In this document: positions 19,184 through 28,148 of the stretch, in pieces
Numbering within the stretch: position 1 is the first letter of the stretch
Layout: every line of letters starts with the position of its first letter
NCBI GenBank assembly: GCA_021795715.1
Contig: JAJYPD010000001.1
Coordinates: 1-64,000, forward strand
From: Pseudomonadota bacterium
GTDB taxonomy: Bacteria > Pseudomonadota > Gammaproteobacteria > Acidiferrobacterales > Acidiferrobacteraceae
Direction: 5' to 3'
DNA length: 64,000 nucleotides
Program-made: the position numbers and the translations under genes
Notes under the pieces: generated by a model
What the model was told of the DNA's origin: nothing
Databases searched by the model: none
The model's input: only the letters and a program-made list of their open reading frames with translations

Positions 19184-20335
19184 GTGCGAACGGGTAAAAC
19201 CTTGGAAGGCCAAGACACAATCACCGGGCATGCCGGTTTTGCACACGAGCGGCGTACCGGGGAAGACATCGTCGTCCTGACGGGATACTGGACCCTGCGC
19301 GGGCTGGGGGACCGGATTCCGGCGTTGGCGCGCGCGCTCAAGCCCTATGCGGCCCGGTCTGAGGTGCATTGGGATCTGACGCGGCTCGCCGCCGTCGACA
19401 GCGTCGGCGCGCTGGTGCTGCGCCGCATCCACCACGAGCAACGGCCGGCGCACTGGGCGATCCGCCCCGAACATGCCGCGTTGTTCCGCCGCTGGTATGG
19501 CGTCGAGATCCCCGCACAACCGCCGCGGCGGCTGCCGCCGCTGCCGCTTCAGGTTGCCACCCGCTATGCGCGCGGCGCGCTCGACCAAAGCCGCGCCGTC
19601 ATCACACTGATCGGCCAGTTCGTTCTCGACACAGGCGCGATTTTGCGCGACCCCATCCATGCCCCGTGGGCCGACATCAGCGCCACCATCTATGAATCCG
19701 GCGCGCGGGCGCTTGGCATCACCGCGCTGGTGGGGAGCCTGGTCGGCATCGTCATGAGTTATCTGTCGGCGCTCGAGCTGCGCGCCTTCGGCGCCCCGTC
19801 CTATATCGTCAATATTCTCGGCATCAGCATCCTGCGCGAACTCGGCCCGCTGCTCGCGGCCATTCTCGTGGCGGGGCGCTCGGGATCGGCAATGACCGCC
19901 GAACTGGGTGTGATGAGCGTGACCGAAGAGCTCGACGCCCTGGCGGCGATGGGAGTCTCCCGCAGCATGCGCCTGGTCCTGCCGAAGATCGTGGCGCTGG
20001 CCATCGTCGTGCCGCTGCTGGTCGCCTGGACGGATATCATCGGTCTGACCGCCGGCATGATCACCGCGCACCTGATTCTGGGCGTCGGCATCAAGGACTT
20101 CCTGCTCTCGATCCCAGGCAGCGTGCCGGTGATCAATCCGGTGCTTGGCCTCATAAAGGGTGTGGTGTTCGGCGTGGTCATCGCGGTGGTCGCCTCCCAT
20201 TTCGGGCTGCGCGTCAAGCCGAACACGCAAAGCCTCGCCGAAGAAACGACCAACTCTGTGGTCACCAGCATCACCATGATGATCTTCGTCGATGCCATGT
20301 TTGCCATCGCCTTTCGCAGTGTGGGGTTGCCATGA
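19184..20335 (+). CDS. MlaE-type lipid ABC permease with N-terminal STAS-like domain
   Basis: 383 residues. Residues 1 to about 115 form a soluble STAS/MlaB-like domain (WTLRGLGDRIPAL, VHWDLTRLAAVDSVGALVL). The rest is an MlaE permease with GFAG-type membrane helices: ISILRELGPLLAAILVAGRSGSAMTAELG is the family signature, and four to five further helices follow. It exchanges phospholipids across the inner membrane together with MlaF and MlaD. GTG 19184 is the only reasonable start seen and has no strong Shine-Dalgarno. First gene of a four-gene operon; the stop overlaps mlaF (ATGA). Confidence 0.88.
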   Translation: MRTGKTLEGQDTITGHAGFAHERRTGEDIVVLTGYWTLRGLGDRIPALARALKPYAARSEVHWDLTRLAAVDSVGALVLRRIHHEQRPAHWAIRPEHAALFRRWYGVEIPAQPPRRLPPLPLQVATRYARGALDQSRAVITLIGQFVLDTGAILRDPIHAPWADISATIYESGARALGITALVGSLVGIVMSYLSALELRAFGAPSYIVNILGISILRELGPLLAAILVAGRSGSAMTAELGVMSVTEELDALAAMGVSRSMRLVLPKIVALAIVVPLLVAWTDIIGLTAGMITAHLILGVGIKDFLLSIPGSVPVINPVLGLIKGVVFGVVIAVVASHFGLRVKPNTQSLAEETTNSVVTSITMMIFVDAMFAIAFRSVGLP

Positions 20336-21105
20336 GCGGCGCGGTGGTGGCACTGGAACACGTCTCGACCGCCTTCCACGGCCATGTGATCCACGAGGAC
20401 ATCAGTCTCACCGTAAACCGGAAGGACATTCTCGGCCTGGTGGGCGGCTCGGGAAGCGGCAAGACCACGCTCATGCGGGAAATGGTCGGACTGATGCAGC
20501 CCACCTCCGGCCGCGTACGGCTCTTTGGCGCGCCGCTCGATGCCCTGCCCGATGCAAGACTCGCCGCGTTGCGCAACCGCTGCGGCGTGCTCTTCCAGGC
20601 CGGCGCGCTTTTCAGTGCGCTTACGGTGTTTGAAAACATCGCCTTTCCGTTGCGCGAAGTGCGCACGATCGATCAAAGTTTTATCCGCGATCTCGTCTAC
20701 ATGAAGCTCGCTTTGGTCGGCCTGGACAGCCGCGTGGCGGTCCGCCTGCCGGCGGAGCTGTCAGGGGGTATGATCAAACGCGTCGCGCTCGCGCGCGCAC
20801 TGGCATTGGAGCCCGAACTCCTGTTTCTCGACGAGCCGACATCCGGCCTCGACGCCGTCACGGCCGAGACCTTCGTCGACAGCATCGCGAGCTTGCAAAG
20901 TGAGCTCGGATTTACCGTGGTGGTCGTAACGCATGATCTCGATCTCGTCCACGACCTGTGCTCACAGCTTGCCATCCTCGCCGATCGCCGTCTGGTCGCG
21001 CATGGCCCGCCGCAGGAGGTCATGCGCTCTGCGCATCCCTTCGTGCAATCCCTGCGGACGAGCATACGCGGCCAGCGGGTTTTTGGCGCCATGAGCTATC
21101 CATGA
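20332..21105 (+). CDS. MlaF-type ABC transporter ATPase
   Basis: 257 residues. Walker A GGSGSGKTTLMREMVG, Q-loop FQAGALFSALTVFENIAFPL (the aromatic stretch typical of MlaF rather than amino-acid importers), signature LSGGMIKRVALARA, Walker B LLFLDEPTSGLD and switch His VVVTHDLD. It drives the adjacent permease in retrograde or anterograde phospholipid transport. Four-base overlaps on both sides (mlaE stop and mlaD start). Confidence 0.92.
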   Translation: MSGAVVALEHVSTAFHGHVIHEDISLTVNRKDILGLVGGSGSGKTTLMREMVGLMQPTSGRVRLFGAPLDALPDARLAALRNRCGVLFQAGALFSALTVFENIAFPLREVRTIDQSFIRDLVYMKLALVGLDSRVAVRLPAELSGGMIKRVALARALALEPELLFLDEPTSGLDAVTAETFVDSIASLQSELGFTVVVVTHDLDLVHDLCSQLAILADRRLVAHGPPQEVMRSAHPFVQSLRTSIRGQRVFGAMSYP

Positions 21106-21989
21106 ACAGCAAATCCTACGCACTGCGGGCAGGGCTCTTCGTGCTGATCCTGGGCGCGACCATGGTGGCCGCTGTCTTGTGGGTGGCGGGACGGCGGCCG
21201 GCCGTGCGTCCTTATATCGTCGTCACAAACGGCAGCGTATTCGGCCTCAAGGTGGCCTCGACCATCTTCTTTCGCGGCATCGAGGCGGGGACCGTGCGCC
21301 GTATCCGCATCGATCCGCACGATCCGCGCAAGATCTTCATTATCGTCGCCATCGACGATCGCATCCCCGTGACACACGGCACTTACGCGGAACTGAAGCT
21401 GCAGGGCGTGACCGGCCTGACGGCCCTCGAACTGGAGTCGACCGGCGATCTGCGGCCCTTGCCGACCTCCCGGGCGCATCCGGCCCGCATTCCCATGCGG
21501 CCCTCGCTGCTCGACGCGCTCGGGCGCGCCAGCCGGGCCACACTCACGGAACTGACGCGCTTGGGCGGGAAGCTCGACCGGCTGTTGTCGGCGGACAATG
21601 AACGCCACATCCGCGTCTTGCTGACGAATGCCGCCAACGCCAGCCGCCAATTCCAGGCGATCAGCGACAACTTAGCCACCGCGAGCCGGGCGCTGCCGGC
21701 GCTCGCGCAGCAGGGCCAGCAAACACTCCGCCAGCTCGATGCCGTCAGCCGGCGGCTCGACCGGCTGAGCGGGCGGCTCAACACCCTGGTGACGACGGCG
21801 CAGACGGCCGGCAATACCGTCCTGGCGCAGACTTTGCCGCGGATCAACGCCACACTCGATCAGCTGCGCGCCACCGCCGCCGACGTCAATGCCCTGAGCC
21901 GCTCGTTGCGCCACAACCCGCAACAGCTTTTGCTCGGGGCGCCGCCGCAGATGCCGGGGCCGGGTGAGCCCGGTTATCGAAGGAGATGA
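21102..21989 (+). CDS. MlaD/MCE-domain periplasmic lipid-binding protein
   Basis: 295 residues: one N-terminal membrane anchor (about residues 8-28), an MCE domain (about 40-115, with FGLKVASTIFFRGIEAGTV and LKLQGVTGLTALEL), then a long amphipathic helical tail with many Leu/Arg/Gln heptads, as in PqiB/MCE tunnel proteins and longer than Escherichia MlaD (183 aa). The tail probably forms a hexameric needle. Overlaps mlaF by four bases. No mlaC gene follows; a lipoprotein gene takes its place. Confidence 0.9.
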   Translation: MNSKSYALRAGLFVLILGATMVAAVLWVAGRRPAVRPYIVVTNGSVFGLKVASTIFFRGIEAGTVRRIRIDPHDPRKIFIIVAIDDRIPVTHGTYAELKLQGVTGLTALELESTGDLRPLPTSRAHPARIPMRPSLLDALGRASRATLTELTRLGGKLDRLLSADNERHIRVLLTNAANASRQFQAISDNLATASRALPALAQQGQQTLRQLDAVSRRLDRLSGRLNTLVTTAQTAGNTVLAQTLPRINATLDQLRATAADVNALSRSLRHNPQQLLLGAPPQMPGPGEPGYRRR

Positions 21990-21991
21990 CG

Positions 21992-22588
21992 ATGAGGGGA
22001 AAACCAGTCAAGACGGTGGCAATCATGGCGTGCGCCCTCGCTCTCGCCGGCTGTGGCGGGCTACTGCCGCGGCCGCCGGTCGACCGGGTCGTCCGGCACG
22101 ACTTTGGGCCGACGCCGCGCTATCGCGCGCACGGTATCCCGTCTACCGCGGTCTGGGTGACGAGCGTCCCCTGGCTTGCCGGCACCGGGATCCATTATCG
22201 CCTGCTGTACCAGGACCCCACGGCCGTGCACAGCTATGCCAGCAACCGCTGGCTCGCACCGCCTGCGGAACTGCTGGCCGCGCGGGTGCACGCCCGCCTT
22301 GGCGGCATGGCGCAGCCGGCAACGGGCACGCGCCTGCGGCTGCGCGTGACGATTTTGCGGTTTGCCCAGGATTTCCGCTCGCCCCATCACGCAATCGCCC
22401 ACATGGAACTGGAAGCCCGCCTGGTGCGCCTGTCCAACGGCACGGTGGTCGCGCGCCACATCATCAACATCGTCGTGCCTTGCGACGCCGACATCCAGGG
22501 TGCGGTCGCCGGATTGAGCCAGGCTGCGCGGCGCGCAGTCGGTGATCTGGCGGCTTTCGTGTCGGCGCAGACTAAGGGTCGAGATTGA
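21992..22588 (+). CDS. ABC-transport auxiliary lipoprotein (PqiC-like)
   Basis: 198 residues, lipoprotein signal with lipobox LAGC and acylated Cys21. The mature part has the ABC_trans_aux layout: VWVTSVPWLAGTGIHYRLLY, ASNRWLAPPAELLAARV and a later RLRLRVTILRFAQDF strand, which matches PqiC/YmbA proteins that dock MCE complexes to the outer membrane. ATG 21992 is preferred to ATG 21986 because AAGGAG then lies six bases upstream. Its 3' end overlaps the convergent ntrC by 17 bases. Confidence 0.83.
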   Translation: MRGKPVKTVAIMACALALAGCGGLLPRPPVDRVVRHDFGPTPRYRAHGIPSTAVWVTSVPWLAGTGIHYRLLYQDPTAVHSYASNRWLAPPAELLAARVHARLGGMAQPATGTRLRLRVTILRFAQDFRSPHHAIAHMELEARLVRLSNGTVVARHIINIVVPCDADIQGAVAGLSQAARRAVGDLAAFVSAQTKGRD

Positions 22589-23969
22589 GGTCTTTCAGTT
22601 TGCGGGTCAGGGTATTGCGGCCCAGACCCAGGCGCTTGGCCGCGTCCTGCTTGCGTCCACCCGTGTAGTTCAGCGCCGCTTCGATCAACGTGCTTTCGAA
22701 CGCGGCGTTTAGCTCGGCGTAAAAGGATTCCTCGCCGAGCGCCAGGCGCTGCTCGACGAGCGTGCGCAATCCGCTGCGCCAGTCGGCACCGGCGGGCGCA
22801 GGCTCCGCCTCCTTGAGTTCGGCCGGGAAGTCCGCAACGCGCACGGTGCGGCCCGGCGCCATCACCGTCAACCACCGGCAGGTGTTTTCGAGCTGGCGGA
22901 CGTTGCCCGGCCAGGGCAGTTTGCACAGATATTGTTCGGCCTCGGGCGCGAGCTGCTTGCCTTCGACCTTGAGCTCGTCGGCCGCCACAGCCAGGAAATG
23001 CCGGGCCAGCACCGGAATATCCTGGCGGCGGTCGCGCAGTGGCGGAACGTGGACGCGAATGACGTTCAGACGATGGAACAAATCCTCGCGGAACAGGCCG
23101 TCGGCCACGCGCTGCTCCAGGTTCTGGTGCGTGGCGGCGATCACCCGCACATTGGTGTGGATTTTTTCGCAGCCGCCAACCCGGTAGAACTGCCCGTCGG
23201 ACAGCACGCGCAGCAGGCGGGTCTGCAGCTCGGCGGGCATGTCGCCGATCTCGTCCAGAAAAAGGGTACCGTTGTCGGCCTGTTCGAAGCGGCCGCGGCG
23301 CTGGGTGAGCGCGCCCGTGAACGCGCCGCGCTCGTGACCGAACAATTCCGATTCGAGCAGGCCTGCGGGGATGGCGGCGATATTGAGGGCCACAAAGGCA
23401 TTGCGGGCGCGCGGGCTGTGGTTGTGCAGGGCGCGCGCAACGAGTTCCTTGCCGGTACCCGACTCGCCGTTGATCAAAACGGTGATGTGTGATCCGGACA
23501 GGCGGCCAATGGCGCGGAAAACCTCCTGCATGGCCGGCGCGGCACCGAGGATTTCCGGCACGCGCCCGCTCTGTGCACTGGGCTTGAGCTCACCTGCGCG
23601 GCGGTGCTCGATGGCGTAGCGCACGAGGCCGACGGCATGATCGACATCGAAGGGTTTCGGCAGATACTCAAATGCACCCCCCTGGTATGCGGAGACTGCG
23701 CTGTCGAGATCGGAATGCGCGGTCATGACGATGACCGGCAGATGGGGCAGGACCTGGCCGATGTCCTCCAAAAGCTTGAGGCCCGACATGCCGTGCATGC
23801 GGATGTCCGTGATAACGACGTCCGGCGGGTCTTTGCGCAGGTCATCGAGGACACCGCTTGCGCTTGCATAGCAGCCCGTGGCCATGCCGGCCTGCTGAAG
23901 GGCGCGGTCGAGCACCCAGCGAATCGAGTCGTCGTCATCAATGATCCAAACACGATCCTGGCGGTTCAT
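22572..23969 (-). CDS. glnG: nitrogen regulation response regulator NtrC
   Basis: 465 residues. Receiver domain: [16 protein letters not shown], phospho-acceptor in [21 protein letters not shown]+ domain: Walker A GESGTGKE, intact sigma54 loop [31 protein letters not shown]-terminal Fis-type [23 protein letters not shown]. Activates sigma54 promoters under nitrogen limitation. Overlaps ntrB by four bases. Candidate binding sites occur upstream of ntrB (25083-25118) and of glnA (63408-63426). Confidence 0.96.
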   Translation of the reverse strand: MNRQDRVWIIDDDDSIRWVLDRALQQAGMATGCYASASGVLDDLRKDPPDVVITDIRMHGMSGLKLLEDIGQVLPHLPVIVMTAHSDLDSAVSAYQGGAFEYLPKPFDVDHAVGLVRYAIEHRRAGELKPSAQSGRVPEILGAAPAMQEVFRAIGRLSGSHITVLINGESGTGKELVARALHNHSPRARNAFVALNIAAIPAGLLESELFGHERGAFTGALTQRRGRFEQADNGTLFLDEIGDMPAELQTRLLRVLSDGQFYRVGGCEKIHTNVRVIAATHQNLEQRVADGLFREDLFHRLNVIRVHVPPLRDRRQDIPVLARHFLAVAADELKVEGKQLAPEAEQYLCKLPWPGNVRQLENTCRWLTVMAPGRTVRVADFPAELKEAEPAPAGADWRSGLRTLVEQRLALGEESFYAELNAAFESTLIEAALNYTGGRKQDAAKRLGLGRNTLTRKLKDLNLDP

Positions 23970-25015
23970 GTCCTCACCTCGAAAGGAAGAAACAGCGTAA
24001 AAACCGTGCGGCCGGGCTCACTTTGATATTCAATGAGACCGTCATGGCGGCGCACGATGTCCTGGGCGATCGACAGACCGAGTCCGGTGCCCTCGGCGCG
24101 GCCTGTCACCATGGGATAGAAAAGTGTTTCGCGCAGGGCCGGCGGCACGCCCGGACCGGTATCTTCGACCTCGGCACGCAGAACCTGCCGGTGGCGGCGC
24201 TGGCCGATGGTGAACTGGCGCTCAATGCGCGAACGCAGCCAGATCGTGCCCGCGCCCCGCATCGCTTCGACGGAATTGCGCACCAGGTTGAGCACCGCCT
24301 GCACCAGCTGATCGGGGTCGCCATCGAGCTCCGGAAGACTCGGGTCGTAATCGCGTTTGAGATCGACGCCGGGACCCACTTCGGCCAGCATGAGTGAGCG
24401 CACATGCTCAAAGATCTGGTGGATGTTGACGGCGGTCTTGCGATAGGGACGGGTGGGCCCGCTCAGGCGGTCGACGAGCGCCTGCAGGCGGTCGGCCTCG
24501 CGAATGATGACGCGTGTGTATTCGCGCTCTCCGGCGCCGAGCTGACGCTCCAGCAGCTGGGCGGCCCCGCGCAGGCCGCCCAGGGGATTCTTGATTTCGT
24601 GCGCAAGGCCCTGCACGACCAGCCGCTGTGCCTGATGGTGATCAACCATCTCTTCGTCGTGGGCCAGGCGCCGCAGGCGGTCGACGGCGTGGATTTCGAG
24701 GACAAGGCCGTCGGCGCCGTTGCCGCCGCGCCCCAGCAGGGCGGTCACCGTGAGATCGACGCGCACGTCCCGGCCAAGCAGCGACAGCCGGGCATCGCGG
24801 CGCGTAAAGGAGTGGCCGCTTCTCAACGCCTGCTCCAGGGAGAAGCCGATATCCGGCCAGAACCGCGCGATGGGCTGGCCGATCATCTGCTTGGCGCTGG
24901 ATTCAAAGATCATCTCGGCCGCCGGGTTCACGGTACAGACCACCAGATCGCGGTCGACGGCCACGACGCCTGTGGTGAGATTCTCGATGATCTGCGATGA
25001 CGTACTCAGTGGCAC
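23966..25015 (-). CDS. glnL: nitrogen regulation sensor kinase NtrB
   Basis: 349 residues, cytoplasmic: a PAS domain (IIENLTTGVVAVDRDL), HisKA with GLAHEIKNPLGGLRGAAQLL (phospho-His), N-box VRNSVEAM, G-boxes DTGPGVPP and GTGLGLSIA. Interacts with PII to phosphorylate or dephosphorylate NtrC. GTG 25013-25015 is the start that gives the usual NtrB N-terminus; the longer open frame to 25171 translates the promoter region. Stop overlaps the ntrC start. Confidence 0.93.
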   Translation of the reverse strand: MPLSTSSQIIENLTTGVVAVDRDLVVCTVNPAAEMIFESSAKQMIGQPIARFWPDIGFSLEQALRSGHSFTRRDARLSLLGRDVRVDLTVTALLGRGGNGADGLVLEIHAVDRLRRLAHDEEMVDHHQAQRLVVQGLAHEIKNPLGGLRGAAQLLERQLGAGEREYTRVIIREADRLQALVDRLSGPTRPYRKTAVNIHQIFEHVRSLMLAEVGPGVDLKRDYDPSLPELDGDPDQLVQAVLNLVRNSVEAMRGAGTIWLRSRIERQFTIGQRRHRQVLRAEVEDTGPGVPPALRETLFYPMVTGRAEGTGLGLSIAQDIVRRHDGLIEYQSEPGRTVFTLFLPFEVRT

Positions 25016-25026
25016 AACCCCATAGA

Positions 25027-25042
25027 GGCAAGAATCGGGCCA
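25027..25042 (-). promoter_or_regulatory. candidate sigma54 promoter upstream of ntrB
   Basis: Minus-strand TGGCCCGATTCTTGCC matches the sigma54 consensus TGGCAC-N5-TTGCW with two differences and keeps the GG and GC invariant pairs ten bases apart. It points toward ntrB. The predicted transcription start would fall only one or two bases before GTG 25015, so either the mRNA is nearly leaderless or this is not the active promoter; confidence is lowered for that reason. Confidence 0.35.
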
Positions 25043-25082
25043 GCCGAAAAGGCCCCAAAACACCGGTCTGGCCACCCTTTTT

Positions 25083-25118
25083 AGCACCAAAATGGGGAGT
25101 GTGCACCATATTTGTGCA
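25083..25118. promoter_or_regulatory. two candidate NtrC-binding sites upstream of ntrBC
   Basis: TGCACCATATTTGTGCA (25102-25118) fits the NtrC dyad TGCACC-N5-GGTGCA with one mismatch. A second, weaker half-conserved copy AGCACCAAAATGGGGAG lies at 25083-25099. They sit about 70 to 100 bases upstream of ntrB on the same face spacing seen for NtrC enhancers, and suggest autoregulation of ntrBC. They could also affect the divergent transporter gene. Confidence 0.6.
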
Positions 25119-25144
25119 GACTCGGCAACGGGCTTGCAGTTAAT

Positions 25145-25163
25145 AGCAATGAATCTTATTATT
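25145..25163 (+). promoter_or_regulatory. possible Fur box upstream of the Nramp-like gene
   Basis: AGCAATGAATCTTATTATT agrees with 12 of 19 positions of the classical Fur box GATAATGATAATCATTATC. It lies about 30 to 50 bases before the transporter start in an AT-rich patch of otherwise GC-rich DNA. Part of the match is due to AT richness, so this is a tentative call. Confidence 0.3.
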
Positions 25164-25193
25164 GTTCGCAATTAGACACGGGGGTGCCCTGTG

Positions 25194-26456
25194 ATGCCCG
25201 AAGCAATCTGCTCCGATGCCCGCCCGCGCGGCTGGCGTACTCATCTGGCGCTGTGGCTGGCTGTCATCGGCCCTGGCCTGGTTGTCATGCTCGCGGACAC
25301 GGATGCCGGCAGCGTCATCACGGCCGCGCAAAGCGGCGCGCAATGGGGATACAAGCTGTTGCTGCTCCAAGCCATCCTTGTGCCGATCCTTTATATCGTG
25401 CAGGAACTGACCGTACGCCTGGGTGTGACGACAGGGCAAGGTCACGGTGAGCTGATTCGCGACCACTTTGGCCGCGGGTGGGCGTGGCTGTCGGTCGGCA
25501 CCCTCACACTGTCTTGCATCGGCGCGTTGCTGACCGAATTGAGCGGCATGGCGGGGGTCGGCTTGCTGTTTGGCGTGCCGCGCTGGATCACCATGATCGT
25601 CTTGGTATCCGGTCTCATCGCCGTGGTCTGGACGGCCTCCTACGCCGGCGTGGAGCGCGTTGCACTGGCCATCGGCGCCTTCGAGTTCGCGTTTCTGGTC
25701 GTTGCGCTGCGGACACACCACCCCCTGGGCACTATAGTCTCACAGAGCCTGCAGATACCCATTCACGATACCGGCTATCTCTATCTGGCCGCCGCCAACA
25801 TTGGCGCGGTGATCATGCCGTGGATGGTCTTCTACCAGCAGTCGGCCGTCGTCGACAAAGGTCTCACGACCCGCCACCTGGGCCTGGCGCGCATCGACAC
25901 CGCAATTGGCGCCGTGATCACGCAGCTGGTCATGGCGGCGGTGCTGATCGCGACCGCCGCCACCATCGGCCGGACCAACCCCCATGCGCCGCTGAATACC
26001 GTGCAGCAGATTGCTGATGCGCTCACCCCGTCCCTGGGCGAGACCACGGGGCGGCTGCTGTTTGCGCTCGGCATGACGGGGGCCTCGATCGTCGCCACCA
26101 TTGTCGTGTCGCTGACAGCCGCCCGCGGTGTCGGCGAAGTGTTGGGCTTTAAGCATTCGCTCGAACATCACCCGCGCGAAGCGCCGTGGTTTTACGGGAT
26201 TTACACCGCGCTGCTGATTTCCGGCGGCGTTCTGGTGGCGACGAATGTGAATCTGGTAAGACTGGGTGTGGCCATGGAGGTCATGAACGCACTGCTGCTG
26301 CCCATCGTGCTCGGATTTCTGTACATGCTGGCCCGCCGCACGCTGCCCGAACCCTACCGCCTGCAGGGGGCGTATGGGACCTTCGTGCTGGTCGTGATCG
26401 GGATGGCCGCGGGCTTTGGCCTGTATGCCGCCCTAAACGGCATCGCGGTGGCCTAG
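25194..26456 (+). CDS. Nramp-family divalent metal transporter with atypical metal-site motif
   Basis: 420 residues, about eleven membrane helices. Overall resemblance to Nramp/MntH is clear (TM1 region VIGPGLVVML, then QSGAQWGY, TM6 IGAVIMPWMVFYQQSAVV). The canonical TM1 DPGN metal motif reads D-T-D-A-G-S (residues 35-40) and the TM6 MPH signature reads MPWM. Such substitutions occur in Nramp-related Mg-type transporters and other divergent clades, so Mn/Fe specificity should not be assumed. ATG 25194 is taken, with GTG 25191 directly before it. A rho-independent terminator follows at 26625. Divergent from ntrB. Confidence 0.82.
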   Translation: MPEAICSDARPRGWRTHLALWLAVIGPGLVVMLADTDAGSVITAAQSGAQWGYKLLLLQAILVPILYIVQELTVRLGVTTGQGHGELIRDHFGRGWAWLSVGTLTLSCIGALLTELSGMAGVGLLFGVPRWITMIVLVSGLIAVVWTASYAGVERVALAIGAFEFAFLVVALRTHHPLGTIVSQSLQIPIHDTGYLYLAAANIGAVIMPWMVFYQQSAVVDKGLTTRHLGLARIDTAIGAVITQLVMAAVLIATAATIGRTNPHAPLNTVQQIADALTPSLGETTGRLLFALGMTGASIVATIVVSLTAARGVGEVLGFKHSLEHHPREAPWFYGIYTALLISGGVLVATNVNLVRLGVAMEVMNALLLPIVLGFLYMLARRTLPEPYRLQGAYGTFVLVVIGMAAGFGLYAALNGIAVA

Positions 26457-26624
26457 AGGCGACCGGATGCGGACTCACGGGCAGGCGGCCTATCCGTCCA
26501 TTGTCCGATGGCAGGGATGGCGGATGACTCTTACCCTGAGAGGCGAATTAGGCCCACGATGCTCTTCGACAGAACGAGCTCGCGCGCGACCTCCGCAGGT
26601 AGGCCTGGCCGAATAGATCTGCTT

Positions 26625-26656
26625 GAGCCGTCGGCGACCACCGGCGGCTCATTTTT
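26625..26656 (+). terminator. rho-independent terminator after the Nramp-like gene
   Basis: Stem GAGCCG-CGG / CCG-CGGCTC (26625-26650) with a short loop followed by ATTTTT. Orientation is plus-strand. The stretch between the transporter stop (26456) and this hairpin holds no gene that I can recognise. Confidence 0.7.
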
Positions 26657-26664
26657 GCGCCCGA

Positions 26665-28047
26665 TCAATCATCCTGCCGCGCAACACCAAAACCCAAAGT
26701 GCGTCCCGCCCGCGTCTGCCAGGCATACAAGGCGGCCCCGCCACTCAGATAGAAAACGAAAGTCCAGGCGGCCACGCGGGTCGGGGCCTGCGCCGCCCAG
26801 AAACTCTGCGAAAAGACGTAGAGGAGCAAAGGCACCGCCGTCACCAAAAGCAGCAGCGACAAAACCGGTGGACGCTGGCCGGCCTGCACATGACCGCCGA
26901 TCACGGCAACGACCGCCAGCACATAGATGACGATGAAGCCCAGCGCGGTGAAGACCCCAAAAAGATCCAGGATGGAAAGCAGGCGCCAATGCATCAAGGC
27001 GGCGGTCACGGCAAAGGCCAGGGTCATGAAACCGAGCAGATGCAGGGCCGGCGCCGGGGTGCGGTGGGTGCCCACGGCGCCAAGCGCGCCCGGGACCGCG
27101 CCGTGGCGGGCCATGGAATAGAGCAGGCGGCTTAGGCTGTTCATGGTGGCGATGGCGGCACTGAAGGCCGCAACGGCCATGGCCATGTCAGAAACAAGCG
27201 CAAGCCAAGGCAGGTGCTCGCGCACCGCCAGCGCGCTCAAGGGCGCCGCCGTTTGGGCCAGCAAGGCGGGGTCGTCATGGAAACCGAGCGTTTCGCTGTA
27301 GCTCATGAACACATAAAAGACGAGGCTGACCAGAACGCTCACGATGATGGCGCGCGGCACATCACGGGCGGCGTGCCGGCCTTCGCGGCCGAGGTTGGCC
27401 GCGGTTTCAAACCCGCCGTAGGCGAGCACGCTCAGGGTCATGGCGGCAAAAAAGGAGGCGGGTGACAGGCGGGCTTGCCACTGCGCCGGGTCGATGAACC
27501 CTTGCCGGAACAAGGTAAAGAGGGCCACCGAAACGATGGCCCCCAGGGAGAGGATCTCCACATACAGGCTATAGCGCACCGCAATCACCGCATCACGCAC
27601 CGTGAGCACCCACGCAAGCACGGTGAAGGCCACCGCAATCGGCGGCCAGCCGAGCGCCAGGCCGATCACACCGAGCGCCTTGCTGAAAAAAAGCGCCCCC
27701 ACGATGGGTGCGGCCAGTAAAGCGCCCAAATACCCGCCCAGCATGGCCCAGCCGCTCAGCAATCCGGCCAGCGGATGCAAAGTCCTGCCCACCGACACAA
27801 ACAGAGACCCGGCGGACGGCACGCGCCGCGCAAGCGCGGCGACCTCGACTGCCACACCCAGCATCAGCACACCGACGGCAAGATAAACCGCCCAGGTGAG
27901 CAGACCGCCGTTGGCAGCGACGAGGGAAATGGTGACGGTGGCCATGGCCGAGGGCGTAATGTTGGCAAGGGTGTGGCCCAGAATGTCGATGAAAGAAAGC
28001 CGGTTGGTGACGAGGACTCGATCGGACGAAGGATGCATCTCTGCCAT
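26665..28047 (-). CDS. APC-superfamily amino acid permease
   Basis: 460 residues with about twelve membrane helices. TM1 has the substrate-site break GHTLANITPSAMATV, TM6 region SVLAYGGFETAANLGREG is the APC signature (GxExxA-like). This places it with amino acid/polyamine/organocation permeases; the substrate is unknown. The start is uncertain: ATG 28047 gives MAEMHPSSDRV, and ATG 28038 is nine bases further in; neither has a good Shine-Dalgarno. The upstream 340-base leader is unusually structured. Monocistronic. Confidence 0.82.
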   Translation of the reverse strand: MAEMHPSSDRVLVTNRLSFIDILGHTLANITPSAMATVTISLVAANGGLLTWAVYLAVGVLMLGVAVEVAALARRVPSAGSLFVSVGRTLHPLAGLLSGWAMLGGYLGALLAAPIVGALFFSKALGVIGLALGWPPIAVAFTVLAWVLTVRDAVIAVRYSLYVEILSLGAIVSVALFTLFRQGFIDPAQWQARLSPASFFAAMTLSVLAYGGFETAANLGREGRHAARDVPRAIIVSVLVSLVFYVFMSYSETLGFHDDPALLAQTAAPLSALAVREHLPWLALVSDMAMAVAAFSAAIATMNSLSRLLYSMARHGAVPGALGAVGTHRTPAPALHLLGFMTLAFAVTAALMHWRLLSILDLFGVFTALGFIVIYVLAVVAVIGGHVQAGQRPPVLSLLLLVTAVPLLLYVFSQSFWAAQAPTRVAAWTFVFYLSGGAALYAWQTRAGRTLGFGVARQDD

Positions 28048-28148
28048 TGTAGAGGCGGACGGCGGCAGGAGCGAGAGGCCAAGGGCCACGGAGGCGGAGA
28101 GTCCGCTCCAGGCGGGCAAGGGACCGTCGCGTTGGCCTTTTCAGGGCC

